A stretch of DNA of 64,000 nucleotides from the NCBI GenBank assembly GCA_035236585.1, contig CP141128.1:28549618-28613617 (forward strand), given 5' to 3'. Position numbers and translations under genes: made by a program. Source of the DNA: Warburgia ugandensis. Its lineage: Eukaryota; Streptophyta; Magnoliopsida; Canellales; Canellaceae. This document shows positions 10,882 through 23,827 of this stretch, one piece after another (the stretch's first letter is position 1; each line of letters starts with the position of its first letter). The notes under the pieces are model-generated. The model ran no database searches and was not told where the DNA came from. It saw nothing but the letters and a program-made list of their open reading frames with translations.

Positions 10882-13710
10882 AGCCACCCCTGACGCAATG
10901 GCTGGAGCTAGCTCATTGGCAACAGAGAAAACCCCTCTTCAGTCTCCTTCCCCATGGCCAATGAACTAGGAAACCCTCAAACCCTAGCTCTCCATCTTCT
11001 CCAAGTAGATCCATAGTGGATCTGTGTTTTTTGGTGACAGCAAATAACCCAGATCAGGTTTTTTCACCAACATGCAGTGAACCCCCATTCCCTGAAATCG
11101 TGTTTCTTTGTTGATAATGGGAAAACCAAGATTAGGTTTCTCTCTAGGCAGTTAGCCAAGCATCGATCTCCCCCTGTTTCATTTCCCCGCTAGGGCTGGG
11201 CAGCGATAGAATGGGTAGGCTGCATCCCAATCCTCTTTCCCTCTTCCCGGTCGGTTTTTCCCCTCCAGCTTTTCTCTGAGTTCTCCATGGCATCGACGTG
11301 ACCATGCCTTCAGGCAGGCCGGTGTGCCCAGATTCTACTGTCAAACCCTATTTTTCCCACTCCACTCCTCTTGGCTTGGATTGGGCAGTGATCGGGACTA
11401 GAAACCACTAGATCACCACCAATCTTTTTCTCTCTTTTTCCCTTGGTCAATACCCTTTTTTCGACGACTGTGCAAGGGGAAAAATCTCCCTACTACCCCA
11501 TCTCTCCATGCGGAATCCCCTACTCTTCTCGGATAGGCATGTGGTGACATAACCGGTGCCCTAGCTATTCTTACCTTTGTCAACTTCAGGCAGGTGATAA
11601 TCTGATAGTCACCACCATTGGTTTTCCCCTCAAATCCAATCGCCCAATGGTGATCTCTGACAAACCCATTTCCCCCTTTGTCACTGATGTGCTTGGGTAA
11701 TGTTTCCCTATTTTTCTCTTAGGCTTTGGCATGGCTAGGCCTTTGGCAGGTTGGCATGCCCAGCTCCACATGAGAAATCCCTGCTATCACGTTCTTGCAT
11801 CGACACAGCCAGGCCTAGGAAGGCTAGCGTGCTCAGACCCATTGGATTGTTCCACTCGGTCTTTATTTCCCCTACATTTTCCAGTGACCTGGAATGGGTA
11901 GTGCATAATTCAGCCACCTCCACCACCAATACCCCATTTCCATCTCTGTTCCCCACCTTCCATTTTCGTCATCGGTGATAGAACCCCAGCAATGGTGAAC
12001 AATCCTAGGGAATAAGGCGCGTAGAGGTGAAAATGACTCAAATCAGTGATCTAAGCCATTCATCGAGTTCCTCTTGACGTCACAGACAAAAGCCCTCAAG
12101 CTATTCGATGATCGAAGCTAATCTGATGGAGATCTTGACACAACAATACTGTATGACCACAATTGGGCAGATCCATGGCCATCCAATAGTGATATGATGT
12201 TCTTAAGGATCTATTGGACTGGAAGCATGTGTAGGAGGTATAATTTATACTTAAAACCTTCATTTTGTTTTGATTCAGCATTATCCAACCATTGATCTGT
12301 TTCCAAATGAAAAATCTACAATAGTTTAATGGCCTTTTACTGTACGCATTTAGTATGTGACCTCATGGCCTACACCATCTATACTTTGGGCTTTACTTTG
12401 GTGTGCCTTTGTACAAAATTCACACTGATAACACTACCTACCTAGCCAATGGCTTAACTTTTAAGTAGATAAGTGTTGTAAGTAAAATGTTGAATGGTTC
12501 ACATTCAAATGTCAAATTCCACCCAAATAACCAGGAAGCAATCCGAGTAGTATTTCCTCCAATTAGATTCTTTTATGAAATGATGTCATTGACCATATAG
12601 AATAGAAAATTTTCCAATATATCAAGTTGTGCTTTGACTTCGATTTTGAGTAAAACACCAAGGTACACCTGACTAGACCAGCAGGGGTAGACTTAGACAA
12701 GTTTGGTCTCACCTAAACTACCTGGGCAATTATCCTTGGAGTTAGACCTTAATACTATCTTTAAAATCATTAAAAGATAGATGAGGATCAAAATGAGACC
12801 ACTTTTGACCATTAGATCATACTTAAACATAAATATATGTGTATGTATTAAGAAAAGAAATTTTATGTGTTATATAGATTGAAGCGCATGGGGTCGATCG
12901 TGAAAAAGAGGGCGACTAAAGCTAGTGGAAAATAGATGAACTCACTACATGAGGTAGGTGGAGAATTAAGAAAGCATGTCTTAATAGTAAGATGCATGTT
13001 TTAAACATGATCTTATTCTTATGATAGATATTATATCATTTAAATTTTGCATTTCATATGATATATGATGATGAAAAATGTTTACTTGTGAATGATGAGA
13101 ATTTGTGATTTGGAATGCTACATGAATGACATGCTTATAATTGAAGCCTATTGAATGATATTAATTGATACACACGATCTGTTCTTAAAAATATCATAGC
13201 TGTTATTGTGATAAGAAGATATTTATGGTACATGGGTACCATTACATCATATGTGATGTATGAGTCTAGGATTTTATAGTACATCCTTGGTGGGCGATCA
13301 CCTAATAAGTGAGAATGTTATGATTATGATGAGATATTCATATATATATATTATAGATAGGCAAGATGCCTGTGTATTATTATTTTACATACTGGAGTGG
13401 TGGCCTAAGAGTTTTGATTTAGACAAGCATAGGCCTGGGTATGCTATGCTAGGAGAGTTGTAGAGTTTGGCCACCCGCTCTCTGAAATTTATTATATGAT
13501 GGATACCATGCCCAATGAGAGGCTAAATATTGAGTGGGGCAATTATGGGAAGGCTGCTACTGTGACAGTCATGGTACCCCCATGCGGACATGGATTTTGT
13601 TATTTCCACAATTGGTATCAGTGGATTATTATGTAGTTATCTGGGCGCACTGTAAGAATTTAGAGTGCAGCATAGTAGTCCTTGTATTTGATGCACTATG
13701 GTACGTATAT

Positions 13711-13835
13711 GATAACATGATGAGATGCTTATCTGATGGCATGATGAGATGCCTTATATTATGATGGCATGATGAGATGTCTTATGTGATGGCATGATGA
13801 GATGCCTTATTTAATGGCATGATGAGATGCCTTTT
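13711..13835 (+). repeat. Array of five ggcat-gatgag-atgcc units in E 3' LTR
   Basis: Five head-to-tail units with the palindromic core ggcatgatgagatgcc. The 5' LTR has six, so one unit was gained or lost after insertion. Confidence 0.85.
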
Positions 13836-14332
13836 ATGATGTTACTAGCAGCAACTAGAGTTTTATGAACCCTATATGGTAAGAGGTATATATATGAGAC
13901 CCAATATAGCCTGGGAATGGAAGTTATAAAACCTATGAACTAGGTTCATAACTTTGTATGACCTTTAAAAATTTCAATATATATATATTATATAGTCCTA
14001 TATGTATATATTTGGAAAGAGTAGTTTTATAAAAGTTTTCATATGGGGAAGTGAATGGGTAAATATATTATGTAGAGTATGGTTCATAGAATTGGAGTGT
14101 GGTATCATATGGAAAATGACAATGATAAATATTTAAAATACCAGTGGATTATATATATCATGTAAAGTGTAATCTTTAAAGTGGGATTATTATATTCATA
14201 TGATGAAAAAGAATTATAAATTGCTACTGTATCAATGGCTTGCAAATAATTGAATATTTTATTTGATGTAAAATTCTTAATTCATATGTAATTAACATGT
14301 TTTCTTAACTCTCCCTTACCAAGCATAGCTTG

Positions 14333-14371
14333 CTGAGGTATGGTAAATGATTTTTGTTTACAATATCTCAG
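14333..14371 (+). other. Conserved stem-loop near 3' end of E 3' LTR
   Basis: Arms ctgaggtatggtaaa and tttacaatatctcag; two changes weaken the left arm. It is equivalent to 5623-5661. Confidence 0.7.
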
Positions 14372-14749
14372 ATACAGATAGACAAGAGAAGGCATACACA
14401 AGCAAGAGGAGTTCAACAGCCATACTTCTATGCTCAGGTATATATTTTGTTAAAGTTTTTGTATCATGTAGTTAGTTATTTGGATTATGCTGCTTGGACA
14501 TTTAATATAATGATTATAGGGTTTGTGTATGTGAACCACTGGATGGGTCCTGTTGTTTCAGAAAATATATGTCCATCTTTTGTAAAAACTATATTATGTA
14601 TAGTATGGGAGTTGAGGTGACATCCGAGTTTTGGAAAAATGAATTTCAAAGAAAACTATCTTCCGCTATTTTTGAATTTTAAAATTAGAGGCATGCCAAC
14701 TTTTGAAAATAAACGCAAAAACTTTTCATGAAAAACTCGGGTTGTCACG

Positions 14750-15928
14750 GTAAGTGTCCAAAATGGTATAAAATCAACCAAATAGTAGTCCATGTATTAT
14801 AACTTATAACATTAAATTATGGTTTTTGATTGAAAATTACGATACATGCATTTCTAACCTAATAAACAAAATATTTGATAATTTGTAAGTTTATAAGCTA
14901 ATCCAAGGTAAGTATGTAAATAAGCATATTTTTTAAGATTTAATTAGAGTTTTCATCTTTTGTAGGAAGTGAGATGGTGATCACAGGTTGAGACCGATTG
15001 AGATGAAAATTGAAGATTAAGATCAGAAGATTGAGTCAAGGCCTAAATGTCATTAATTCAAAGTAAAATCAAGGATCAAGATCTCTTTAAAGTAAGTAAA
15101 AGATGGAATTGGAGAAGTGAAAGGAGACTAAAGTGGGTCCATGCACAAGCTATGCAAAGTCTACCACCTTTGCATGGGACACACTTAAATCACCTAAGCC
15201 ATGTAAGCAATGAAGAAGGTGACAAGCTAAGGAGCCTAGCTAGCCATCAAAGCCAAGAGGTTGAGCACCAAGCCAAACCAAAAAAGCCCCTAAAGCCAGC
15301 CATGACAAGTCAAATGAGTTTTCAAAGCATGCCATCAAGCCACTTAAGCTAGGTTACATGGAAGGCCATGATTGGAGGAGGATCTAAAGCAAATATATGT
15401 GAGGTTTTAAGCGGATAATGAGAAGATATTTGGGTGACAATCAATGGAGAAACATGCATGTGGACCAATAGAACGTGGCCACCTTAATTTCAATTGTTTT
15501 CCATCTTATTTTTCACTTTTTTCTCGCTTTCCACCTCACCACACAAGGCAACTATGAATTTTACTTTCTTAAAAAGTCTCACTTTTCTAGAACTCTCCCA
15601 CATTCCTACCTCCATTTTGGATCAAACAATCATTTCTTCCCATATCAACCTTTCTTTTGTATCACATTCTTTTTCTCTCATCACCTTAACATCCATTCTT
15701 CATCCAAGGGCTGCCATCATCCTTATCTTTTTCTATCTAATCCTCTTCCTGTCTCTTTCTTTCCTATCCTATAGGCCATCCATGATTTCTACAAGGGAGA
15801 GATGTGCCTTCCTAAGAAGGTGGCACCTCCTACCTTCCTCCAACTACCTCCTCACCTTCTTATCTTACTCACTCCACCTTATCTCCCACCATATTTCCTC
15901 AAGAAAACCCTAGGCAGCCACCCTCCTA
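14750..15928 (+). repeat. C-type Athila LTR, left fragment
   Basis: It starts gtaagtgtccaaaatgg and matches the start of the LTR at 56916 (tgataagtgtccaaaattg) for about 1 kb, at roughly 85% by eye. The first two or three LTR bases are lost to the E insertion. It ends where D1 begins. Its last ~160 bases (15769-15928) still align loosely with 57930-58080, so they overlap in LTR coordinates with the start of the right-hand piece (37532 onward). The pyrimidine-rich frames at 15475-15913 fall inside the LTR and are not genes. Confidence 0.7.
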
Positions 15929-18548
15929 TGATTTCAAAGTTAACTTGTGAGTGCATGAATTAATGGAGTATTTTCATGCAAGCAAGGTTGATCCTATAAG
16001 GAATTTCACAAATTTACAGTGGATTGGATCTTATTCAAATTATTTAGCTTCAACCAAAAGGGAAGGTTTTGGATTGAATTAAGTGATTAAAGTACTCAAA
16101 TCAGAAATATGTATGGAATTAGAAACTAAAACTTGAAAGGAAAATTGCTTAAATTAAAACTAAACAATGAGAATGGAAATTGACTTGGCTAACATGCACC
16201 TAACTAAAGGAAACCACAACACTTTAAAAGATTCAAACTAAGCAATCAAACTAAAGGAAAGTACTAAATTAGAAACTTTCCTAAATTAAAACTTATGTAA
16301 CCTAAAACCTACTACAAAGGAAACTTTCTAAACCTAAAACAATATGCAAACAAGTGATTAATAATTTCCAAAACAAGATCATGCAACTCACGTATCAAAA
16401 AATTAAATAAGCAAGTGGCTTAGTACCATGCACATGGTCCATGGACTATGCGCATGGTTCTATGACTATTTTTCATGATTTAATAGTAAACAACATGCAA
16501 ACTAACTATAGAATCTAATAAACAGCAAGAAAATCTAAATGAGTAGCTAAGGATTAAAACAAAAACAATGTTTAGATTGCTGGAATTAAAGCACAAGCTT
16601 AATGGAATTTCTAGATTTCAGCACTTAAGAACATTCAACAAATCACTCATAAAAAGCTATTGAAATAAGAAGTTCTGTGCAAAGAAACAACCTAGATCTC
16701 AAGTACTTTGATGCAATAATGAATCCATAACAAGAATTATGAAAGAATTTTATTGCATCTTGTTCAAATTACACACAAAAATTAGATGCATAAAGCTATC
16801 TACAACGTATGTTAAGTGTGCACTATTAATGCTTGTAAAAGTGCTTCTAAATAACAAAAAAAGTTCATTATAAAGTTCCTAAACTAAACTAGAATGACGT
16901 GCAAAGAAAACACATGAAGGAATTTAAGAGAAACAAGGATTATGTGGGTGAACTAGCTAAGGAAAAATTGCCCAAAACTAAGATGCAAAACAAGGAGAAA
17001 AATGTGTAGAACTAAGTGGAAACTCAAGGGTCTAAGTTATCTCCTCTCTTAGATGTCACTACTAGAGGGAATTTAACTTAGATCTTAAAGTAATATCAAA
17101 TAAAGCTAGATATTTGAAAGCAAGAAAGAATGAGAACAAGGGTGGAAGTAGGCATGGAATTCAAAGAAGTAAAAACAACGTGAAACAACAATGAAAGTAA
17201 ATTACTATCCTAAAATTAAAGAGCAAATAACCAAGAAAATAATTATAAAACCAAAAGAAGAAAAGCATCAACAAATTTTCAAAATTCTGCAACAACTTAA
17301 GAACCAAAGGAAAGCTAGAATTCAAGGTTTGGTCACTCAATCTCTACTTGAAAAATTCCTATGAAACATAGGGCTATATATCGATGAGTGGTTTCCTAAC
17401 TTCAGAAGGGGTCAAAACTTGAGGAAAGTGGCCCTAGGGTTGGGGTAATGAATGAGGAAGTTTTGGTTAAATATGAATTATCAAGTTTATGTAAGAAAGA
17501 GATGTGGAAAGATGACATAAGAGAGACATGATGGCTGGTTTCTAATTTTGAATAGGGGACGTCTTTTTCATGGAAGGAAAGTGAAGCTCTTTCTTACCAT
17601 ATTTGATAATGTTTGGTAGATGGAAAGTTATGGAAGTGGTAAGGAATGGTGTTTAGGAAAGTTGTGTAAAGATTTAGGGATTCAAAGTTGTTTGGATTGA
17701 AGTAGATCTATGGATTTCTATTCAAGAAACCCTTGATTACCAAATAGGAAAGTAGGGGGCATTTTTATTTTATTTTCATAATGAGGTGTCTCCTCCCTTT
17801 GACTTGTAACCATAGAAAAAAGAGTTGAAAAAGAGTGGGAGATGGAGTTGGAAAGTAGAGTTTCTCTCTTGATGAGTCTAAAAGAGCATAATCATCTTGC
17901 TTTTTTCATAATACTTTCAAACCTTCTAATTAAACTGTTAAAATCCAAATTTAGAAAGTGGGTTATTACTTGAATTCTCCTCCAAATGTATGACTCCATG
18001 TGGCATTTGGCTTCTGTGGCTCACTTTGAGAGCTCATTTGGCTTGGTTTCATGGCTTACACCTAGGGCTTTAATGGCTAGAATGGATTGGCTTAAATTCT
18101 TCAACTTGTCTCCTTCTCTAATGTCTTATATGGCTAAGGTGGTTTGAATGGCTTCCATGCAAAGGTAGTGGAAATGCATGGCTTACTTCATGGGCCCATT
18201 TTCCTTTAGCTCTTATAATTGCCTTCTTGCTTGCCATAAGATGATCTTCAACCTTCGTCACACTTTAGATTGATGACATTTTGGCTTTGGCTTGTTTAGG
18301 TTTTCTAGTTTGACTAGGAAACATCATTAATAGCCTCAATTCTTATCTCGATCAAGCCTGGCCTTTGGATTACCTTCTCAACACCTATAAAAGAAGAAAA
18401 AATCTAATTAAATCCTAGGAAATTATGATCATTCACACATAACTCTGGATTAAATCCATGTGTTATGAATTTTGGCCAAAATCCTAATTTAACACTAAGT
18501 TATATCATATTGGCTACTAATTGGGTACTTTTGATACAAATTTGAGCA
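15929..18548 (-). repeat. 3' LTR of D1
   Basis: It aligns end to end with 34875-37531, the 5' LTR. By eye the two are clearly more diverged than the E LTR pair, perhaps about 15%, so D1 is an older insertion than E. The left terminus is tgatttcaaagttaac, which may extend five bases further left. The right end is near gatacaaatttgagca. No coding sequence. Confidence 0.8.
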
Positions 18549-19600
18549 GCTAGCACAAGCCCCAACTAGTATTCTACTAGTCTTGAGAAAAACATGCAAA
18601 AGTTCAAAAATATAAAATAAAATTTCCATATATGCAGGTGCTCACCATTACATTTAGCATATGCAACAAGCCCTTAAACCCCTAGGTTCCCCCTAGTAGA
18701 CGAGTTATGCCTCATGAGGGTTTGCATTGAATATATCCAAAATTGAGTTCCCTATTTTGTCTTAGAAAATCCTCATTCATTAGCACCCTACTATATTTTC
18801 ACGACTTAATGGAGAAAACTGATAATTCTACAAATTTTACACACATTAAAGACATCTTATTCTAGTTATTTCTTAGGGTGTATGTGTGTGTACAACTACA
18901 CAAGTCATAACTTCTAATTATATCAAATTCCATTGAAAACATGTTTTGACCTCAAATCCTCTTAGGTATACTCTTAGAAATGTAGCTCTAGATAAGGGGT
19001 TGAACATATTTCTCTCATTATGTGACAAATCCAACAAGCTAATGATTCACATAAACTTTTAATGCTAAAATAACAAAGAAATGTGATCCCTAAGAGAGGA
19101 TGTTATCACTGATAATAGTAGTGGTATTTTACCTTAATTTCTTCTTTTTATATCTTCTTTAAGGCTATGTTCTACCAAAGATCCATAGGCCTTTAACTAG
19201 GATGAAACTTAAGCCTAGGTAAGATTCTAAAAAGAAGCGTATGAGGATTCCAAAGGTTCAAAATTGAGCAGTGCATTCTTTTTAATTGTTGAACAATTGA
19301 TTCTTGACTATACTAAAGTGGATTCCCTTTCTATTCTTGTCTTTTCTTTCAATTCTTCTCATCTTTTTCTAATGTATCTTTCTTTTGACTTTTCTTTTTC
19401 TATTGACTACTTTGAAATAAGGACTTTTAATATTTAGTGGGTAATGATTATTTATGTTTTTGGTATTTTAGGTTAAGGAAGAAAATGCTTAATAATAGGC
19501 TCAAGGGGCTAATTAGTGGTATAATATATTCGATAGGTTTTATGTCTATGGATTGAAGAATGATCACTACTACCCATGAGGCTTTTAAAGTTGAAATAAA
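18549..19600 (-). other. 3' untranslated tail of D1 before its 3' LTR
   Basis: On the minus strand this matches the tail of element C (55770-56915) in order and content. Shared landmarks are the ccccttgagc(c/t)tattatta segment (around 19500; 55873 in C) and the tgtacacacacatacac segment (18875; 56567 in C). The purine-rich sequence tactagttggggctt just before the LTR corresponds to C's tract at 56903-56915. No protein-coding signal and no env-like frame. Confidence 0.7.
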
Positions 19601-20160
19601 GAAGTCATTATTTTGACATCCAACTTCATAAATATTTTACAAGTAGTTTAGAAAAAAATAACTTTAAAATATAGAATTAAGAAAACATTTAATCATAAAT
19701 GACTTCTTTAGTTTGGTGCAAAGAGAAATTTTTTTGTGGGAAAGGATTTTTAAAGTTGTTTGGCACAAACAACTTCAAAAGTCTAAACTTTTATAGTCAT
19801 TTATTTCTAAACCACTTTAAAAGTGATTGTCTTTTGAAGTTGTTTAGTCAAAAACAACTTTAAAAGTATACACTTTGGAAGTCATTTGAGGCAAATGGCC
19901 TCAAAAGTATGTACTTTGGTTTGGTGCAAAGAGGAATTTTACCAAAAAAGGACTTCTAAAGTCGTTTGATTCAAACAACTTGAAAATTCATTGAATTTTA
20001 AAGTTTTTTTATGACTAAGTGATTTCAATAGTCCTCTCCCATGTAAAATTCCTCTTAGGACCAAACCAAAGTATATACTTTTAAAGTTGTTTGACTCAAA
20101 TGACTTCCAAAGTGTATACTTTTAAAGTTATTTATGACTAAATGACTTCAAAAGTTCTTG
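19600..20160. repeat. Subterminal repeat cluster, motif (a/c)ttttaaagt(c/t)(a/g)ttt
   Basis: More than ten copies of a short motif in both orientations, many forming local palindromes such as gaagtcatttgaggc with its partner caaatggcctc. Similar clusters lie at 20999-21075, 61820-61965 and 62755-62830. In CACTA elements such subterminal motifs bind the DNA-binding transposase; the identification here is by pattern only. Confidence 0.6.
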
Positions 20161-20910
20161 TTAGTTTATAAAATGCTGAAATTGTCTCATTTTTTCTTAT
20201 ATTCCTTGCTAATATTCTACTTCTCACGGGTGTCATGATAGCCTCCTCCTCTAGTCCTTGTGTTTGTTTTTGTCCTTTTCCTCTTCTTGCCTTACATTTT
20301 GGATATTTTAATTAATTGTTCCATGAAAAATACTGTAAGTAAATCATAATCTCTTTTTATCACACAACTCTTTTTATTACTAACTCTCTCTGTTTGCATT
20401 TTATAGATCAAGTGGGTTTTATCACTACAAATGATGGGGTTAGGAAGGGTGATAGATAGTTATGATTTTGACAAAAAACATATGATTTTATTGCAAATAA
20501 CAACTGCTAGCTTCTCTCTCTAACCCTCACTAATGGAGAAAGGGAGAACATTACGATTTGTGGTTCTCATCCAAAATTAGGGTTTGATGAAGACCATCAT
20601 ATTGGTCGAGGAAGCTGTAGCTTAAAGCTTTACCCTCTCACCCCATAGAGTGGCGTCAGTTGAATATTAGGGGCTAGATTTTGATGAAATCATTTTAGAT
20701 TTCCCCTTTGATCATGATATTGTGTTAATAAATCTAATAAAATGTAATATTTGATATGAGTAATAAAAGGATTATAAATGAGGAGTTATTGCAAAAATTA
20801 CTTTGATTTCCTTGTTCACGTGTTTGTTGATATATGTGTGCGTGTGTGAGTGTGGGTGGTGTATGTATGTCAACAAAGAATGCATGAATCAATGCTGATG
20901 ATCACAAAAT
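20160..20910 (+). repeat. CACTA 3' segment, copy 1 (of three)
   Basis: It aligns with 61966-62700 in the same orientation at about 70-75% by eye. Shared blocks include cattttggatatttt, gtgggtttt with atgatggggtta, agggtttgatgaaga and gaatgcatgaatcaatgct. A third, shorter copy is at 63165-63430. It has no convincing reading frame and may be the untranslated 3' part of the CACTA element. Confidence 0.65.
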
Positions 20911-20959
20911 ATTAGTTTCATTCTGCATTTATTTAAGATATTCTAAAGCACTAATATCA

Positions 20960-20981
20960 AATATATATATATATATATATT
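20960..20981. repeat. (AT)n microsatellite
   Basis: An uninterrupted AT run just before the second subterminal motif cluster. Confidence 0.9.
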
Positions 20982-21150
20982 TGAAATGAAAATATATTAG
21001 TTTTTAAAGTCGTTAGTTGTAAACGACTTTAAAAGTACTAACTTTTAAAGTCATTTACAGCAAGTGACTTTAAATTTACTACTCTCCCACTTAAGTAAAT
21101 GAATGAAAAGAATAGACTTAGGTTTGTTCTCAAACTCAATAGGAGGAAAC

Positions 21151-21660
21151 CTAAAAGTAGGGTTGAAGAGAAGAAAGGAGGAGGAAGAAGAAGGGGGAGA
21201 AGGAGAGGAAGAGAAAGGAGGAGAAAGGCTGTGGGCAACGTTCCACACCAACGACGCCCAAACTTGCAGGAGAGAAGAAGGGGGAGAAGAAAGAGAATGA
21301 AAAAAGAGGAAGAAGGAGAGGAAGAGAAAGGAGGAGAAAAAGTGGGGAGCCAGGCCACTGGCAATGTTCCATGCCAATGATGCCCAAATCCATAGGAGCG
21401 AGAAAACCCAATGGGGAGGGAAGAAGGGGGAGAAAAAGAGGAGGAAGAATAAGAGGGAGAAGGAGAAGGAGAGGAGGAGAAAGAGGGGGAGCCAAGCCAC
21501 CAGCAAGGATCCATGTAAACGATGTCCAAACCCATAGGAGAGAGAAAACTCTACAAGGAGAGAAGAAGGGGAGAAGAAACAGTGGAAGTAGAAGAAGGGG
21601 AGAAGGAAAGGAAGAAAAAGGAGGAGAAAGAGGGGGCAGACAGGTCATTGGCTGCCAGAA
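21151..21660. repeat. Purine-rich minisatellite, ~125-145 bp unit, 3-4 copies
   Basis: Each unit is a GA-rich tract (gaggagaaagagg-like) followed by a mixed block, the start of which reads cactggcaatgttcca, continuing to gatgcccaaa and cataggag. The block recurs at about 21249, 21374 and 21518, with a last partial copy near 21640. Because the strand is almost pure purine, long frames appear on both strands (a Glu/Arg/Gly-rich one on plus, a Ser/Pro/Phe/Leu-rich one on minus). These reflect the repeat rather than a gene. Confidence 0.8.
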
Positions 21661-23608
21661 TTGCAGCCCATCACTAGAGATGACACCAACTCAGATCACT
21701 GATCTGAGCCCATCATGTCACTTAGTGCACAAGTACGAATCAAAACCCCAAGGTATTCAAACAATTCGTGCCCTTCTCAACTACAAATAGAAGAGGAAAT
21801 CAAAGTATAAGCATGGAAACACACCTCAAAGTAAGTTCTAAAAAGCCCTATTCTTGATTTGAGAGTGTATGACTTTGTTGAAAAATACTTGTCATGAGGG
21901 CTATGATTTGATCATTAATATTGATGACATGTATGTTATTAAGCTTTTTTTTTTTTTTTTTGCTGGATTAATGGCTAATTATGTGTAAAGGTCAATCCAT
22001 TAGGTATGGATGATTATTTTTGTAATACACATCCCTACTATGTTAATTGTGATATGGATGTATTCTAGTTTATCTTTAGAAATATTATTATTAATTTTTG
22101 TTTGTGATGATGGGTATGAGTTACCGGTGAATGTGATTAATAAGCCAAAGGCCTGATGAGAACTAAAGAGGAATTAAAGGACTAAAGCTAGTTAAATGGA
22201 GGAAAGAAGTGAAGAACTAACTAAGAATGAAACAACTAACTAAGAAACAAACAACTAAGCTAAGCAACTACAAAGTAAACCCTAAATTAGAAAGGAAATA
22301 ATTTAAGAAATTAAGCAACCATGTAAATAAAGAAACAAGGAAAGAAAATAAAGAAACTTAGTAAAAATATGTTAGAATGATAAATTTACTATTTAATTAA
22401 TCTTACACACGTTATCTAAGCAAATTTAGTTCTATAATGAGAAGATACACAATTGTACCTCATTCAATCCTTATCTCTAGCAACCATCAACTACAGTTTT
22501 CTAATGTGAAATTTGCCTTTAGCTATCACTCACAAGTCATCTTTGTAACATACATAGATTGTTAGAGTCTCGGGAAAATAGTTAATCTTTTGTGTCCACT
22601 ACAAATTAGAATATTCATATGTAATTGAACCTTTAATCAACTAATGGATCATAATTCCAAAGGATGACAAGAACTTGAAATGAGAAACTTGACATTATAG
22701 AAAAAATTTAGATAACTTAGAAAGAAAATATAATAAAAATGTGTCTTTACACCCTTAGGGGAAAGACATTACATGCTAAAGAAAATAAGTGAAGCAATAC
22801 TACACCTAAGGCAATATAAACCCAAATAGAAGGCATGTTACACTTGGTCTAGAGTAGACTAGAAGCATCAGCCAATCTACTTAAAACTCCCAAAAGTAAT
22901 CAATAGGTGGTCTTGATACATGCCTAATCACTTTGATAAGAATGACTTATAACGCGTTTCTTGAAATAGGCATGAACAATATGCAACAAGACGTACATGC
23001 AACTTTACTAATGAAGGCTTTAAGACATATCTCTTGATTGTCGAATGCTAGTAGTTTCTTACATAATCTCAATTGTTCTAGTTATGTGTATATGAGTGCA
23101 AATGAACGTGTATATGCATTTGCTTTGTGATGGCTAGAGTCATCCAAGTTAACATTGCTTAACATTGTTCCATCATCAGAATAGTTTACTTAGTTTCTAG
23201 GTTTAGTTTTAAGAAATTTTAATTTTTATAAATATCTATACTTAGAAAGTTTTTATTTTCATTCATTTTTTATCTAATTTTCTTTTGGTTTGTTTCCCAC
23301 CTATGTCATGTCGTTTGTTTTCTTTAAATGGATTATATAGCCTTTTTCTTGTTATTATTCTAATATCATTGTATATGCTCTTGTTTGTTGTAACGATGGA
23401 ACGAGAACAATTTCAATTATTTTTTTACTGAGTTTCAATTAGAACACTTGGAGTAACTACAGGTGTAAAATATATAAACAAGTATTTTTTTCATTCACTT
23501 GTATGTATTCTTTTGTTTTCATTATTATTTTTGGAATATATATATATATATATATTATAAGCAGTGAGGGAGTAAATGAGTATGGATGAAGTGAACTTGG
23601 AGCTTGTA
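21661..23608. other. Unassigned part of insertion F
   Basis: It begins with a palindrome ctcagatcactgatctgag (around 21694) that resembles cttagatcagtgatctaag in the E LTRs (3300-3318). A 15-17-base T run follows near 21945. Then comes a stretch rich in aactaag/gaaac words (22140-22400) whose style recalls the D-type LTRs without a convincing alignment. The rest is plain AT-rich sequence. I see no coding signal and cannot assign a family. Confidence 0.4.
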
Positions 23609-23827
23609 GTTATTGAATGTGTTGTGGTTACTTTTATGTAGTATTTTCAAGATAATGTGGATGGATAATGATGAATTTGGATGTTTTGTACCCAAATGTG
23701 GAAGTGAATGTGGATGTTGTAGTGAATGTATGTGTTTTGGTTTCTTTTATGGAGTATTTTCAGTGTAGATATTGATGGATGATGATGAATTTGAATGTTT
23801 TGTTCTCAATGTGAAAGTGAATGTATG
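23609..23827. repeat. Tandem duplication, ~110 bp unit
   Basis: Block 23609-23714 and block 23718-23827 both contain gtattttca, then gatgatgaatttg, atgttttgt and gtgaatgt in the same order. It lies just inside the right boundary of insertion F. Confidence 0.7.

Larger units (their letters stand above)
1784..14749 (+). mobile_element. Element E: Tekay/Del-type (chromovirus) LTR retrotransposon without recognisable pol
   Basis: Two near-identical long LTRs (1784-6040, missing its first ~170 bp because of A4, and 10358-14749) enclose a 4.3-kb internal region. Immediately inside the 5' LTR is a primer site resembling the initiator tRNA-Met type (TGGTATCAGAGC). Immediately before the 3' LTR is a purine-rich tract. 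The last codons before it read NFEDEIQFRGK, a tail I recognise as typical of Tekay/Del polyproteins. The right end (tcacg, normally tcaca) abuts C-type LTR sequence at 14750, so E appears to have inserted 2-3 bp inside that LTR; the candidate duplication is gtaag at 14750-14754. The internal region has no frame I can match to gag, protease, RT or integrase. E therefore behaves like a large retrotransposon derivative, or a very decayed element mobilised in trans. Confidence 0.8.
10358..14749 (+). repeat. 3' LTR of element E (4392 bp)
   Basis: It starts tgtaacaacccc after the polypurine tract and ends gggttgtcacg, the last base being g where the 5' LTR has a. It carries the same internal landmarks as the 5' LTR: a CT run at 10855-10881, a five-unit mini-hairpin array at 13711-13835 and a stem-loop at 14333-14371. 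The last ~1.3 kb is clearly related to the last ~1.1 kb of the A-type LTRs, which links the A and E families. Confidence 0.88.

Noticed and set aside
15475..15913. Open frames of 99 and 139 codons with hydrophobic stretches
   Set aside because: They lie in the pyrimidine-rich part of a C-type LTR. The matching part of the other LTR (57650-57950) does not keep the frames.
18549..19600. env-like gene between pol and 3' LTR of D1 (known in some Athila elements)
   Set aside because: No open frame or similarity was seen; the stretch aligns with the non-coding tail of C.
21038..21790. Long overlapping frames of 139-165 codons on both strands (Glu/Arg-rich and Ser/Pro/Leu-rich)
   Set aside because: Explained by the purine-rich minisatellite; composition follows the repeat, and no frame is favoured over the others.
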